A stretch of 64,000 nucleotides of DNA from Neobacillus drentensis (GCF_021560175.1 NZ_CP091110.1:4714501-4778500); one strand, 5' to 3'. Numbered from the stretch's first letter, positions 28,993 to 37,360 are shown. Made by a program: numbers and translations. Notes: generated by a model not told the origin, from the sequence alone.

Positions 28993-30450
28993 ATGCCCGG
29001 AAAAAAAGGGTCGGTACACGCAAAGCTCACAACAATGTTATATAACGGAATCTTAGTTGATGCGAAAATGTGTAATCAATGTAGGATTGTAAAGCCACTG
29101 GATCATTTTTATAAAGCTCCGAAAGGAATTGGAAAGCGTAGACCTAAATGTATTGCATGTATGTCTCCATCCGGTAGAAAAAATACTAAATTAAATATAA
29201 TTGAAGAAAACGGAGTTATACTTCAAGCTAAACAATGCAAGATATGTCAAGAAGTTTTACCTCTTAATCACTTTTATAAGGGAAAAGGTGCTGGGGGAAA
29301 AGTTCCTAACTGTAAAAAATGTATTAGTAAAAAAGAATCAGAAGAACGGAAATTAAGAGCAGTAGAGCGACAGAAAATACGGGATATTGATAATACAGAG
29401 ATTTTCTTAAAGGATGAATATTCCGACTCATGGACGATGAGAGAAGGCTTTCCTCGAGCTTTACCTAATGAACAACATAAAGAAAATTGTGACTTATATA
29501 AGGTTACAACATTGGAGGGATTTGAAGTTCTAATACCTTCAACTATTCTGGTAAAAGTAATTACAAAACAAACACGAGATAAACAATACTCATGTTGGAA
29601 GCCAGTCATAAATTTAAAAATTGGGGAGAAAATCTCCCTAATTAATTTAAGAAACTTGCAACCTTGGAAAGGTAACGGGACTCTTGAGCAAGGTTGGCTC
29701 ATTGGAGAAGTACTTGGTGATGGTGGATTATCAGGGGAAAGTAATTACGCTTATTTATCATTTTGGGGAGAAACCCAAAATGCCCTTCGTGAAATTTCAA
29801 TTGAGCGAATAAAAAAACAATTAGGTGCCCGATCAGATTTAACTGGGATTTATATCGAATCACGTGATAAAACAACTATCCAATCTTCAAGATTAACTCA
29901 ATTGGCTCAAGTATTTGGATTGGAAGAAACTAAAGAAATTACGCCACAAATGGAAATTGCATCTTATAAATTTTATTGTGGGATATTAAGAGGCCTTTTT
30001 GATAGTGATGGCTCTGTTCAAGGAACACAGGAAAAAGGAATAAGTGTACGTTTAAGCCAATCAAATTTTCCTTTTCTTCAAAAAGCACAAAGAATGCTAC
30101 TTCGATTAGGAATTGTTTCTACTTTATATGCCAATCGGAGGGAAGCAGGTTACCGACCTTTGCCAGATGGAAAAGGAGGTAGTAAATTATATTTTTGTCA
30201 ATCCCAACATGAATTAGTAATATCTAATGATAATATATTAAGGTTTAGGGATTTGGTTGGTTTTGAAGAACCAGAAAAAAGCCATGACTTAAACAACCTA
30301 ATAGATAGTTTTAAAAGGATGCCCAATAGAGAACGATTTGTTACACGAGTAAAGGAGATAAAACTTGAAAAGCAGCAAGCTGTTACCTACCCAAACTACA
30401 TATTCGAAGGCATATTCGATATAAATGGAATATTGGTACGAGACAAATAA
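28993..30450 (+). CDS. stand-alone intein-derived LAGLIDADG protein with two zinc motifs
   Basis: A 485-residue protein. Residues about 20-60 and 75-115 are two tandem copies of a CxxC...HFYK...CxxC motif (C27/C30/C53/C56 and C82/C85/C107/C110), likely zinc-binding. Residues about 170-225 resemble the N-terminal part of an intein Hint domain (TTLEGFEVLIPSTILVKV...WKPVINLKIGEKISL), but the usual T-x-x-H is changed. LIGEVLGDGGLSG (about 236) and ILRGLFDSDGSV (about 331) are the two LAGLIDADG motifs. The C-terminus (VTRVKEI...GIFDINGILVRDK) resembles intein end motifs without the final HN. It is probably a DNA-binding homing endonuclease no longer able to splice. ATG at 28993 is preferred (GGGGTGG upstream). 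It is the only plus-strand gene of the island. Confidence 0.8.
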   Translation: MPGKKGSVHAKLTTMLYNGILVDAKMCNQCRIVKPLDHFYKAPKGIGKRRPKCIACMSPSGRKNTKLNIIEENGVILQAKQCKICQEVLPLNHFYKGKGAGGKVPNCKKCISKKESEERKLRAVERQKIRDIDNTEIFLKDEYSDSWTMREGFPRALPNEQHKENCDLYKVTTLEGFEVLIPSTILVKVITKQTRDKQYSCWKPVINLKIGEKISLINLRNLQPWKGNGTLEQGWLIGEVLGDGGLSGESNYAYLSFWGETQNALREISIERIKKQLGARSDLTGIYIESRDKTTIQSSRLTQLAQVFGLEETKEITPQMEIASYKFYCGILRGLFDSDGSVQGTQEKGISVRLSQSNFPFLQKAQRMLLRLGIVSTLYANRREAGYRPLPDGKGGSKLYFCQSQHELVISNDNILRFRDLVGFEEPEKSHDLNNLIDSFKRMPNRERFVTRVKEIKLEKQQAVTYPNYIFEGIFDINGILVRDK

Positions 30451-30957
30451 CTTTTACAGTCTCTTTCAAATTTTCCGTTCTCCCAAACTGTTTCACAACT
30501 TAAAAGTATTGGCACCAAAGTGCTGAATCGACTTTTTCAAGGTATAAGGGGATGTCATAACTTAGTTTCATAAGTGAAAGGGTTATCCGATGACATATGG
30601 CTAAACCGAGTTGATACTTGGAGCTAATAGTTGAACGTAGTTGCCTCGAGGAACATTGAGTTCATCAATCTAAAGTGATAATTCTTATTGACATGCTATG
30701 TAGCATTAAACGATGTAATAAACTTCGCTAACGCTCAGTTGAATCCTGCTTAGAACAGTCTTCACATAATATACAAGTTTATATTTATTTGATGTTACTG
30801 AAGCTGATAAGCTTTGGTTACATCACCGAGCCGTCAGGTGAAGGTTATTACATTATATACTTTCTCTTAAGACCTATACGCCTCGAACCCTTGAAACGAC
30901 TGGTTTTCTCAACGACTTTAGCACGTTAAATTTGCTAGATTTATAATTAGAAGTAAA

Positions 30958-31055
30958 ACTCGTCAAGGTTCCGGATTCCACGCCATAGACGTCCAACATC
31001 AGGCAGATGGGCATACAACACATCCCCCATCATTTGTGATACGGTCCCCCCATTA
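30958..31055 (+). repeat. island repeat R, copy 2 (divergent)
   Basis: Contains CTCGTCAAGGTTCCGGATT, ACGTCCAACATCAGGCA, CATCCCCCATCATTTGTGATACGGT, in the same order and orientation as copies 1, 3 and 4. It is the most diverged copy. Confidence 0.55.
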
Positions 31056-31135
31056 ATCTATTGAACCATACTCATTCGTCTCTCTTCTGTTTACCAAACA
31101 GTTTGTCTACATTATCGAATGTTTTGGCTAAGGAA

Positions 31136-31167
31136 CATAAAAGATGACCGCCATTTAGACGATCATC
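31136..31167 (-). terminator. terminator of the GHKL-NOV_C gene
   Basis: Minus-strand GATGATCGTC-TAAAT-GGCGGTCATC followed by TTTTATG, about 130 bp after the stop. Confidence 0.7.
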
Positions 31168-31295
31168 GTTTATTAAAGTAAAGCACCTTATAGTCTATAA
31201 GTTTAACTTAAGGGTACCGTAGATAATATCACGAAAAAATATCGTTTTTCTATAAATATTCCTTATACAAATACGTAATTTTCGTAATGTGATTG

Positions 31296-33353
31296 TTAAT
31301 TTAAGTCTATCTCAAATTTATCACCGCTGTAATCGTCACATATCCATTCCCATTGTTTAACACGTTTTTCTAACTGTAACTGCTTTAATGGATTTTGAAT
31401 ATATTCTAATAATAATTGGTTGTCTTGTTGATAGATAATGCATAAATAATAGGCATCTCCATATTGATGTGCTGCCGTATATTCATTATTCGTCATCGAA
31501 ATTTCTGCATTTCGATTCGAAATAGACTTTACTTCGATATAGCGAATCTCACCAGTTTTAGTTTGACTATGTACGTCATATCCTAGATTTTGCTTACTAA
31601 CATCTTTAGCCTGATTTCCTTGTAATTGCTCAAATTCTATACATTGATATTCGGCTGCTCGCCATTTGGAGATGGTTTTCTTTTTTGATGAAAAAATAGA
31701 GGATAATGAACGTTCAAAAACATTGGAATCTGTTTTTTCTGATGAACCAAAACGGTCATTTCCAAGTGATTGTTCCTTTGTAAAGCCCGTTTTATAGGTA
31801 TTATCAATCCATTTAATATCATTTGCTGTTAGTGAATTTAAGAACTCGGATAAGAAGGATTTTGAATAGACGATACCTTTTTTACTTCCCCAAATCATCA
31901 ATTGATTTTGATCATCTTTTATGTAGCAATTGTCTAATGGAAATACCTCTTTATTAATCAACATTTTAGAACGAATTGACTTCAATAATTGACCATACAG
32001 TTTACCTAATAAGGTCTGGTCAGCTTTTTCCACAAACTCTTTTTCGGATAAAATGGTTATCCAGTCTGGGATTTCATATATTCCCGTCGCAAATGATTCT
32101 AAAAAGTTATCTAAGTAACCGTTTTGTTGTAGACTAGCAATTGGCATTAATTGCTTCATACTGGAATGCTCTCGAATCCATACAAATTCTGATGTTTCTA
32201 AAAAACGTGGTTTTCGCTTATGTTCTGTCGCATTAATCATGTCACCGTTATATAAAGGAATCCATTTTTCTTTCTTAATTAATTCAATTAACTTATCCGA
32301 CAGATAATTTGAAAACTTCGAGAAAGATTGACGTTTTTCGAGTAATGAAAAGATTGGCAATAACGCTTCATGTCCCTCTTGCAAAGTCTCAGCCATAGTT
32401 TTAAAGATCTGTTCTGTTGCAATCTTCAACCCTGCTTCTGTTTTTTCATCCCAAGTTAAATGTTTTCGACTAGGATCTGTTGAAAAGTCACAATTGATTT
32501 TAAATGGATAACCAGTAGGTTCTAAGGTTGGTAAATAACAATGAAATACCGCTTCGTCCTTTTCACAAGCCATTATCTGACCTTGTACATCTAATTTTAA
32601 TCCAAGCTGAACCGATTTGTTACGTTGATTTCCAACAATGTACCATTCTTTCTTTTCATGTCCTACTTCTTGAATGCAAACTCGTCGATGGTCTCGTAAT
32701 ACCTTAAACTTTCTACGAATCGTTGATATATTGATTTGGATCATTTGAATATGATTAAGAAATAAATAATAGCCATCATTAACAGCAGCCAATTCATCCT
32801 CTAACAAACCTGATCGAGCATTCTTAAAAATAAAAATAGTTTGATATCCTTCTTGATAGAGTTTTTGTATTTCTTCCTCTATTTCGGTTTCGATTTCATC
32901 CAAATATAAAGGGATACGAACAGTTGGCACTTTGTTTATATCTGAAATCTGTAATTTCTTCGCACACAATTCCTTCGAGAACGTAAATCCAACATCATTT
33001 GAGTGGATAATAATGGTGTTAGTTAGGTATGTGGTACTTTTAAATCCTACACCTCTATACCCAATGGAAACTCCTCGTTTTTTAGAACTTGCCCCTGAAC
33101 GACTAATGCTTTCAATATCTTGTTGACTAAAAGGCTTTCCATCATTCGCAAAGAAAATATGACCATTTTTACTATAGATAGTAATTCGATTGGATTCTGC
33201 ATCATCTGCATTTTGCAATAACTCAATAAAAATGCGTTCCCCGTAACTTTCCGCCATATATTTTTCCATAGCAGCCATATCCGCTAATAATTGTGGTGAT
33301 GATTTAGCTTCCTCTAAAAAACGATGACTGATGTTTTCGATAACTTCTTTCAT
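31296..33353 (-). CDS. GHKL ATPase fused to NOV_C (DUF3883) nuclease-like domain
   Basis: A 685-residue protein. The N-terminal Hsp90/sacsin-like ATPase shows the N box IELLQNADDAE (about 43-53), G1 FANDGKPFS (about 68-76) and the glycine loop GYRGVGFKS (about 98-106). The C-terminus (about 580-650) matches the NOV_C/DUF3883 restriction-endonuclease-like fold: LGYDVHSQTKTGEIRYIEVKS, with D593 and E607-x-K609 as candidate catalytic residues, then a MTNNEYTAAHQYGDAYYLCII stretch. This pairing occurs in predicted antiviral proteins. No partner gene is adjacent in the same transcript. I use the ATG at 33351-33353, behind AGAGGTGG, rather than the frame opening at 33386. Confidence 0.82.
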   Translation of the reverse strand: MKEVIENISHRFLEEAKSSPQLLADMAAMEKYMAESYGERIFIELLQNADDAESNRITIYSKNGHIFFANDGKPFSQQDIESISRSGASSKKRGVSIGYRGVGFKSTTYLTNTIIIHSNDVGFTFSKELCAKKLQISDINKVPTVRIPLYLDEIETEIEEEIQKLYQEGYQTIFIFKNARSGLLEDELAAVNDGYYLFLNHIQMIQINISTIRRKFKVLRDHRRVCIQEVGHEKKEWYIVGNQRNKSVQLGLKLDVQGQIMACEKDEAVFHCYLPTLEPTGYPFKINCDFSTDPSRKHLTWDEKTEAGLKIATEQIFKTMAETLQEGHEALLPIFSLLEKRQSFSKFSNYLSDKLIELIKKEKWIPLYNGDMINATEHKRKPRFLETSEFVWIREHSSMKQLMPIASLQQNGYLDNFLESFATGIYEIPDWITILSEKEFVEKADQTLLGKLYGQLLKSIRSKMLINKEVFPLDNCYIKDDQNQLMIWGSKKGIVYSKSFLSEFLNSLTANDIKWIDNTYKTGFTKEQSLGNDRFGSSEKTDSNVFERSLSSIFSSKKKTISKWRAAEYQCIEFEQLQGNQAKDVSKQNLGYDVHSQTKTGEIRYIEVKSISNRNAEISMTNNEYTAAHQYGDAYYLCIIYQQDNQLLLEYIQNPLKQLQLEKRVKQWEWICDDYSGDKFEIDLN

Positions 33354-33371
33354 TGAAACTACCACCTCTCT

Positions 33372-33403
33372 AAAAAAAACCCTCAAAATTTAACATGAGG
33401 GTT
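33372..33403 (-). terminator. terminator after the 33422-34042 gene
   Basis: Minus-strand AACCCTCA-N9-TTGAGGGTT followed by TTTTTTT. It separates that gene from the GHKL-NOV_C gene transcriptionally. Confidence 0.85.
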
Positions 33404-33421
33404 ATATTCAAGCTATGTTTA

Positions 33422-34042
33422 TTAAACATAATCAATCAAAGTTACTGTAATACGAGCCTTTGCTTCTTTATCTCTTAAGTTGCCTACCCATTTTAATAAT
33501 ACATTTGCAACTTCATTTGCACGGTTTTCTTCTTCTTCATAAGAATCATCATCATCATCATCTACATCTTGAATATAATCAAATTCAGAAGCGAAAGAAT
33601 CACAAATTTCCTCAATAAATTCAGTTAGCGAATTCTCTTTATATCGATTTTTCTTCACTAAAGTATACATTTTTTCTGCAAGTTCAATATAACCATACCT
33701 TAAAGCATCCCAAATATAGCTTGAGTAGATACTATCAGATTTACCGAATACATATTCTAGTATATCTTCATTTTCATTCAATATAATTATTAGTTCTTCC
33801 CCACCAATTTTTTGTTCTAAGCTATATAGCATACCACTAGTAAAGGAGTAACCATCTCTCTTTATAATAGCTTCACCATTTATAAGAACATATTTCCACA
33901 TATCAATTGCTAATGTTATATTGCTTTTTGCTATTTTTGCAATAATCTCCCGTATTTTCCCACTATTATCTTCTAAATTATTTTTTAATATTTCGAAACT
34001 TTGAAGTAATAATTCTTCTTTGTTCTTGCTACTTTTAGCCAA
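33422..34042 (-). CDS. hypothetical acidic protein
   Basis: Not recognised. It is a 206-residue soluble, helical protein with a run of aspartates and glutamates (DVDDDDDDSYEEEE) near residues 160-175. It starts at TTG with GGATGGGG upstream and has its own terminator. Position upstream of the GHKL-NOV_C gene, on the same strand, is the only functional hint. Confidence 0.6.
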   Translation of the reverse strand: MAKSSKNKEELLLQSFEILKNNLEDNSGKIREIIAKIAKSNITLAIDMWKYVLINGEAIIKRDGYSFTSGMLYSLEQKIGGEELIIILNENEDILEYVFGKSDSIYSSYIWDALRYGYIELAEKMYTLVKKNRYKENSLTEFIEEICDSFASEFDYIQDVDDDDDDSYEEEENRANEVANVLLKWVGNLRDKEAKARITVTLIDYV

Positions 34043-34354
34043 ATTAACCCCATCCTTTTTCGTATTTTTGTTTTATTATTTATTATATCTATTAAATTTA
34101 CATAGAACAATTGTTCATATTTTGGAAATTAATACCTATTAGGAAGAAATGCCCTTAGCATTATTTGCCACGGAGAACCCGTACTACCCTCAATAAGTAA
34201 GGTTGTTTTAATACATTCTGCAGTAAAGACATATACTACCTACTCAACGAATCTACCTTATTAGTTTAACAGAACCCATGAGATTTCTTATTCCAAAAAA
34301 ATTTTTTAAAGCATTTAGCTATTTGGGTTTTGTGGAAAATGGGTATCTTTCCTT

Positions 34355-34462
34355 GCCAGCTCGTTAGGGATTCAAGATTTGAACCTCATATGTACGTTAC
34401 ATCAGGCATAGTTCGTTATGGCATCAGGGCTATGTTCGTGATAGGGTGGCTCCCCCTTGTCC
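34355..34462 (+). repeat. island repeat R, copy 3
   Basis: Contains GCCAGCTCGT, AAGATTTGAACCTCATATGT, ACGTTACATCAGGCATA and TTCGTGATAGGGTGGCTCCCCC. It aligns with copy 1 across about 100 bp and lies directly behind the terminator of the 34518-35069 gene. Confidence 0.7.
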
Positions 34463-34500
34463 AATAAGAAAGACCGCTCTAAACACTAGAAACGGTCTAA
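34462..34500 (-). terminator. terminator of the 34518-35069 gene
   Basis: Minus-strand AGACCG...CGGTCT hairpin followed by TTCTTATT, 18 bp after the stop. Confidence 0.75.
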
Positions 34501-34517
34501 AAGTGCTTATTTTAATG

Positions 34518-35069
34518 TTAGCTGTTGCTTTCATTATAGTCCTGTTTAAGTGGATGAAGATGATGATGATGGTGGTGCTCGTGATGAACGACTACGAAGT
34601 CTTCGTGTCGAAAGAACATAGTCGGTTCTGAGAAATCTAGTGAACTGCCATCCGACGAGAATCCGCCTGTGACGCTAACTTGAATTAGGTCCCCTGACTT
34701 TTCAATGTCTCCTGTTACGGTTACGATCAAAGCACGTGGATCGCCTGCTACAGTGGTAGTGGTGTCTGTGATTGGACTAGGAGTGAATACCGGTACAGCA
34801 ATCCCCGCAGCTGTGTTCGATGACAGGGTAAATGTTTGTGGCGGAAGCAGCACTACTACAGGTTGAGGAGGGTACAACGGGCCAGGAGGCCAAATAACTT
34901 GGTCGATTCGTACCGTGGCAGTTAGCGTCCGATTTGTCTGGTTACTGAGCGTCACGATTACGATATTGCAGGGATTAGGAGGATGATGCGTAAAGATAGG
35001 AATGAGAAAAGGTCCCGTACGTAAAGTCGATATAAAAACCACATCCTTTCGAAATTTATAATTTTTCAA
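34518..35069 (-). CDS. beta-rich, proline- and histidine-rich surface-type protein
   Basis: A 183-residue protein with alternating hydrophobic/Thr-rich strands (NIVIVTLSNQTNRTLTATVRIDQVIWPPG), a proline-rich middle and a C-terminal cluster (VVVHHEHHHHHHLHPLKQ). This layout is like small Bacillus spore-surface or exosporium-associated proteins of unknown function. The His cluster could bind metal. The start is uncertain: the frame opens at TTG 35067-35069 with a poor ribosome site, while an AAAGGA site at 35041-35046 favours an internal start near the TLRTGPFLIP segment. It lies between repeat R copies 3 and 4. Confidence 0.6.
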   Translation of the reverse strand: MKNYKFRKDVVFISTLRTGPFLIPIFTHHPPNPCNIVIVTLSNQTNRTLTATVRIDQVIWPPGPLYPPQPVVVLLPPQTFTLSSNTAAGIAVPVFTPSPITDTTTTVAGDPRALIVTVTGDIEKSGDLIQVSVTGGFSSDGSSLDFSEPTMFFRHEDFVVVHHEHHHHHHLHPLKQDYNESNS

Positions 35070-35180
35070 TCAATATAGTAAATGCAAAAAGTAATCGATA
35101 TGAAAGGTACAAGTTATGGAGGTAATAAACACAATATTCAATGTTTCTTTGCGTTTCTGGTCGTTCGAGATACAGTATTT

Positions 35181-35262
35181 TCGTCTCCATTTGTGCGTTA
35201 CACCAGGCATCGTGCAATATGACATGGGGGTCGTTTTTGTGATAGGGTAGCCTAATTCTAAT
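35181..35262 (+). repeat. island repeat R, copy 4
   Basis: Core TTGTGCGTTACACCAGGCAT (35191-35210) matches copy 1 with no mismatch over 19 bp. It is followed by CAATATGACATGGGGGTC and TTTTTGTGATAGGGTAG. Confidence 0.75.
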
Positions 35263-35310
35263 CTTTTTGGTGTCAAGGTGAAGTGTAATAGCTTAAACCA
35301 AAAATTAAGA

Positions 35311-35334
35311 AAAAAAAATCGTCATTTCGACGAC
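35311..35334 (-). terminator. island terminator after the 35444-36295 gene
   Basis: Minus-strand GTCGTC-GAAAT-GACGAT followed by TTTTTTTT. It is closely similar to the terminators at 28426 and 31136. Confidence 0.8.
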
Positions 35335-35443
35335 GTTCATTTAAATGCAATTCTAATAATAGGCGAATTTAAAACCTTCAACTGGAAGCATTTTAGGGAC
35401 TTTCACAATTTAGGTTAAAATACTTAATAATTTCAGTTACCAT

Positions 35444-36295
35444 CTAACAACCTGGTACTTCTTTTAAATCAATATCTTCAAAACTATAAAATTCGAATTT
35501 TACATCTATTCCTTGTGCCATAAAGTCTCTTCCAGGCTCTAAACTTAAAACACTATCTTTAAACTTCTGATTAATTTTTCCAACAAATATAAAACGCAAT
35601 TCTACATTTTTATTCAATTGTTTTGAAATTTCCTTAATGTCATTTACCTTATTCTGTATTGATTCAAGTATATATTTCATTGGGTAATATCCATGTCTAC
35701 TGATCTTTATTTCAAGAACAACGGTCTCCCTATCAATGGGGATAATTCCATCAATTTCTACTGTCTTATTATTTCCACTTATCTTTACATATTTACTAAT
35801 AAATTGTGAATATTTTTTCTCAAGAAATTTAAACGTTTGTTCTTCAGCAATATATACAAATTCCATTGGGTTTAAATTATAATTATCCAGTGTTTGGTTT
35901 ATTTGCTCGTCTGACAGAGCTTCATTTTCTTGACTTTTGTCAGCTTTAATTGCTTCTTCATCGTTCTTATATTCATTATTAATATATGTTTGAACTTCCT
36001 CTTGGGATCTCGTTAAAAAGTTAAAATAAGCATCGCTATTTCTAATTATAGCAGCAATGTTTTGTAAGAAATTTAAATTTGTTACTAGTGTAGCCAAGAC
36101 TAAAATAGCTAAAAAATAACTTGTTGCATCATTAGCAAATAAACTCAAACCTAAAACTATGAGTATACCAATTACCTTCAGTACATCCTTCCTTAGTAAT
36201 TTAGTCCAAATAAAAATACAAATCAAAATTAATGCCAATGATATTGTCACTAATGCTATTGAATCCCTTGAATGTTCTAATAACTTTTCAATCAT
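35444..36295 (-). CDS. membrane-anchored PD-(D/E)xK nuclease-like protein
   Basis: A 283-residue protein. Three hydrophobic helices (about residues 14-31, 38-54 and 58-80) anchor the N-terminus. A linker leads to a cytoplasmic domain with VEIDGIIPIDRETVVLEIKIS (about 180-200), the D-x(n)-E-x-K signature of restriction-endonuclease-like folds, preceded by a helix (FKFLEKKYSQFISKYV). AGGGGGATCAA precedes the ATG. A nuclease held at the membrane fits phage-defence logic, but the role is inference. Confidence 0.7.
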   Translation of the reverse strand: MIEKLLEHSRDSIALVTISLALILICIFIWTKLLRKDVLKVIGILIVLGLSLFANDATSYFLAILVLATLVTNLNFLQNIAAIIRNSDAYFNFLTRSQEEVQTYINNEYKNDEEAIKADKSQENEALSDEQINQTLDNYNLNPMEFVYIAEEQTFKFLEKKYSQFISKYVKISGNNKTVEIDGIIPIDRETVVLEIKISRHGYYPMKYILESIQNKVNDIKEISKQLNKNVELRFIFVGKINQKFKDSVLSLEPGRDFMAQGIDVKFEFYSFEDIDLKEVPGC

Positions 36296-36552
36296 TTGAT
36301 CCCCCTGCTTTATTCCGACTTTAATGCTAATTTTGATAACAAACTAAGTGAACATCTTAGGTTAATCATATTCATATTTATGGTTTTTCAGTACATTTTT
36401 CCTATAATCCCCATTTCCCTCTTCACAAATCTGTACTGCTTTCAAATCCCCAAAGTCCTATTTACTGTTCATCCATAAATAGGCACATATATCAATGCAC
36501 TTATAGGGCGCATTTTATGATATTGTAGCCACTTACTTTAATCTATTAAAAA

Positions 36553-36580
36553 CAAAAAAAGCGAACCACTATCGGCTCGC
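36553..36580 (-). terminator. terminator overlapping the serine recombinase stop
   Basis: Minus-strand GCGAGCC-GATAGT-GGTTCGC followed by TTTTTTTG; the 5' arm lies in the last codons of the gene. Confidence 0.85.
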
Positions 36581-37183
36581 CAGGCATTCCTCGTATTCTT
36601 TTACCAGCTTATAGAACGATGTCCGCTTTAAATCTGCTCTTCGCATAGCTTCTGTTGCAGTAATGCGTTCACTTTTCCATTCCTTATATACCGCAATAAA
36701 TGTGTCTGTTATTTCAGCTTTAGGTCTACCAAATTGAACGCCATCCTTTAGTGCAACATCAATTCCTTCTCGCTGACGCTTCTTGATCCGCACTCTTTCT
36801 TCTTCCGCTAACCACGACAGAATTTGTAATACCAAATCAGATATAAACGTTCCAAGGCTGTCCTGGTATTTCGTAGTATCCAGTAACGGCATATCGAGAA
36901 CAACAATATCGGCTTTAATATTCTTGGTGATATCCTTCCATTCGTGTAAAATTTCTTCTTTATTCCGACCAAATCGATCGAGTGAGTGAATATACAAAAC
37001 GTCTCCAGCCCGTAAATGATGCTTGAGCGATTGATACTGTTCCCGCTTGAAATCCTTTCCGCTTTGTTTATCGATAAATATGTCTCTTTCGCTAATGCTG
37101 ACTTCTTTCATAGACTGCAGCTGACGTGCTTCGTTTTGATCTCGACTGCTAACACGAATGTATCCGAATTTACGATTATCCAT
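36569..37183 (-). CDS. serine recombinase, Tn3-resolvase type
   Basis: A 204-residue resolvase/invertase. The catalytic serine is in GYIRVSSRDQNEARQ, and LYIHSLDRFGRN and QREGIDVALKDGVQFGRPK are typical. The C-terminal helix-turn-helix is ITATEAMRRADLKRTSFYKLV. Start at ATG 37181-37183 is chosen for its GAGAGGAG site; nine upstream codons are open. No transposase accompanies it. Res-like repeats lie directly upstream, so it may resolve or invert DNA at that site. Confidence 0.9.
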   Translation of the reverse strand: MDNRKFGYIRVSSRDQNEARQLQSMKEVSISERDIFIDKQSGKDFKREQYQSLKHHLRAGDVLYIHSLDRFGRNKEEILHEWKDITKNIKADIVVLDMPLLDTTKYQDSLGTFISDLVLQILSWLAEEERVRIKKRQREGIDVALKDGVQFGRPKAEITDTFIAVYKEWKSERITATEAMRRADLKRTSFYKLVKEYEECLASR

Positions 37184-37235
37184 ACTTCCGTACTCCTCTC
37201 GATCACTCATATGTAATTGTTTCCAGTATATCGAA

Positions 37236-37360
37236 AGTGTTCGTAAATGTATATAGACAAAACGAATATCCGTAAATTACTTTAACCACTTTTACGAACA
37301 AACCTAAAAACGATAGAATGCGAGGTTGAAGGCTGTCCACGGAGTGTTCGTAAATGTATA
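37236..37360. repeat. res-like recombination site
   Basis: The 18-mer AGTGTTCGTAAATGTATA occurs at 37236-37253 and 37343-37360, and its core appears inverted as TTTACGAACA at 37291-37300. A related CCGTAAAT lies at 37270. Several subsites over about 125 bp upstream of a resolvase gene fit a res site. Confidence 0.7.

Larger units (their letters stand above)
30451..31295. other. 845-bp region without a recognised gene
   Basis: Holds repeat R copy 2 (30958-31055) and the terminator of the GHKL gene (31136-31167). The remaining roughly 500 bp (30451-30950) has no convincing frame on either strand. It contains several short complementary segments, so a structured RNA or decayed sequence is possible. 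Nothing specific is recognised. Confidence 0.5.

Noticed and set aside
30820..30860. GAGCCGT...GGTGAA, reminiscent of group II intron domain V
   Set aside because: The second half of the domain V stem and the conserved terminal sequence are absent, and no reverse transcriptase gene is present.
35070..35276. Minus-strand 68-codon frame upstream of the His-rich gene
   Set aside because: It coincides with repeat R copy 4 and has no ribosome site.
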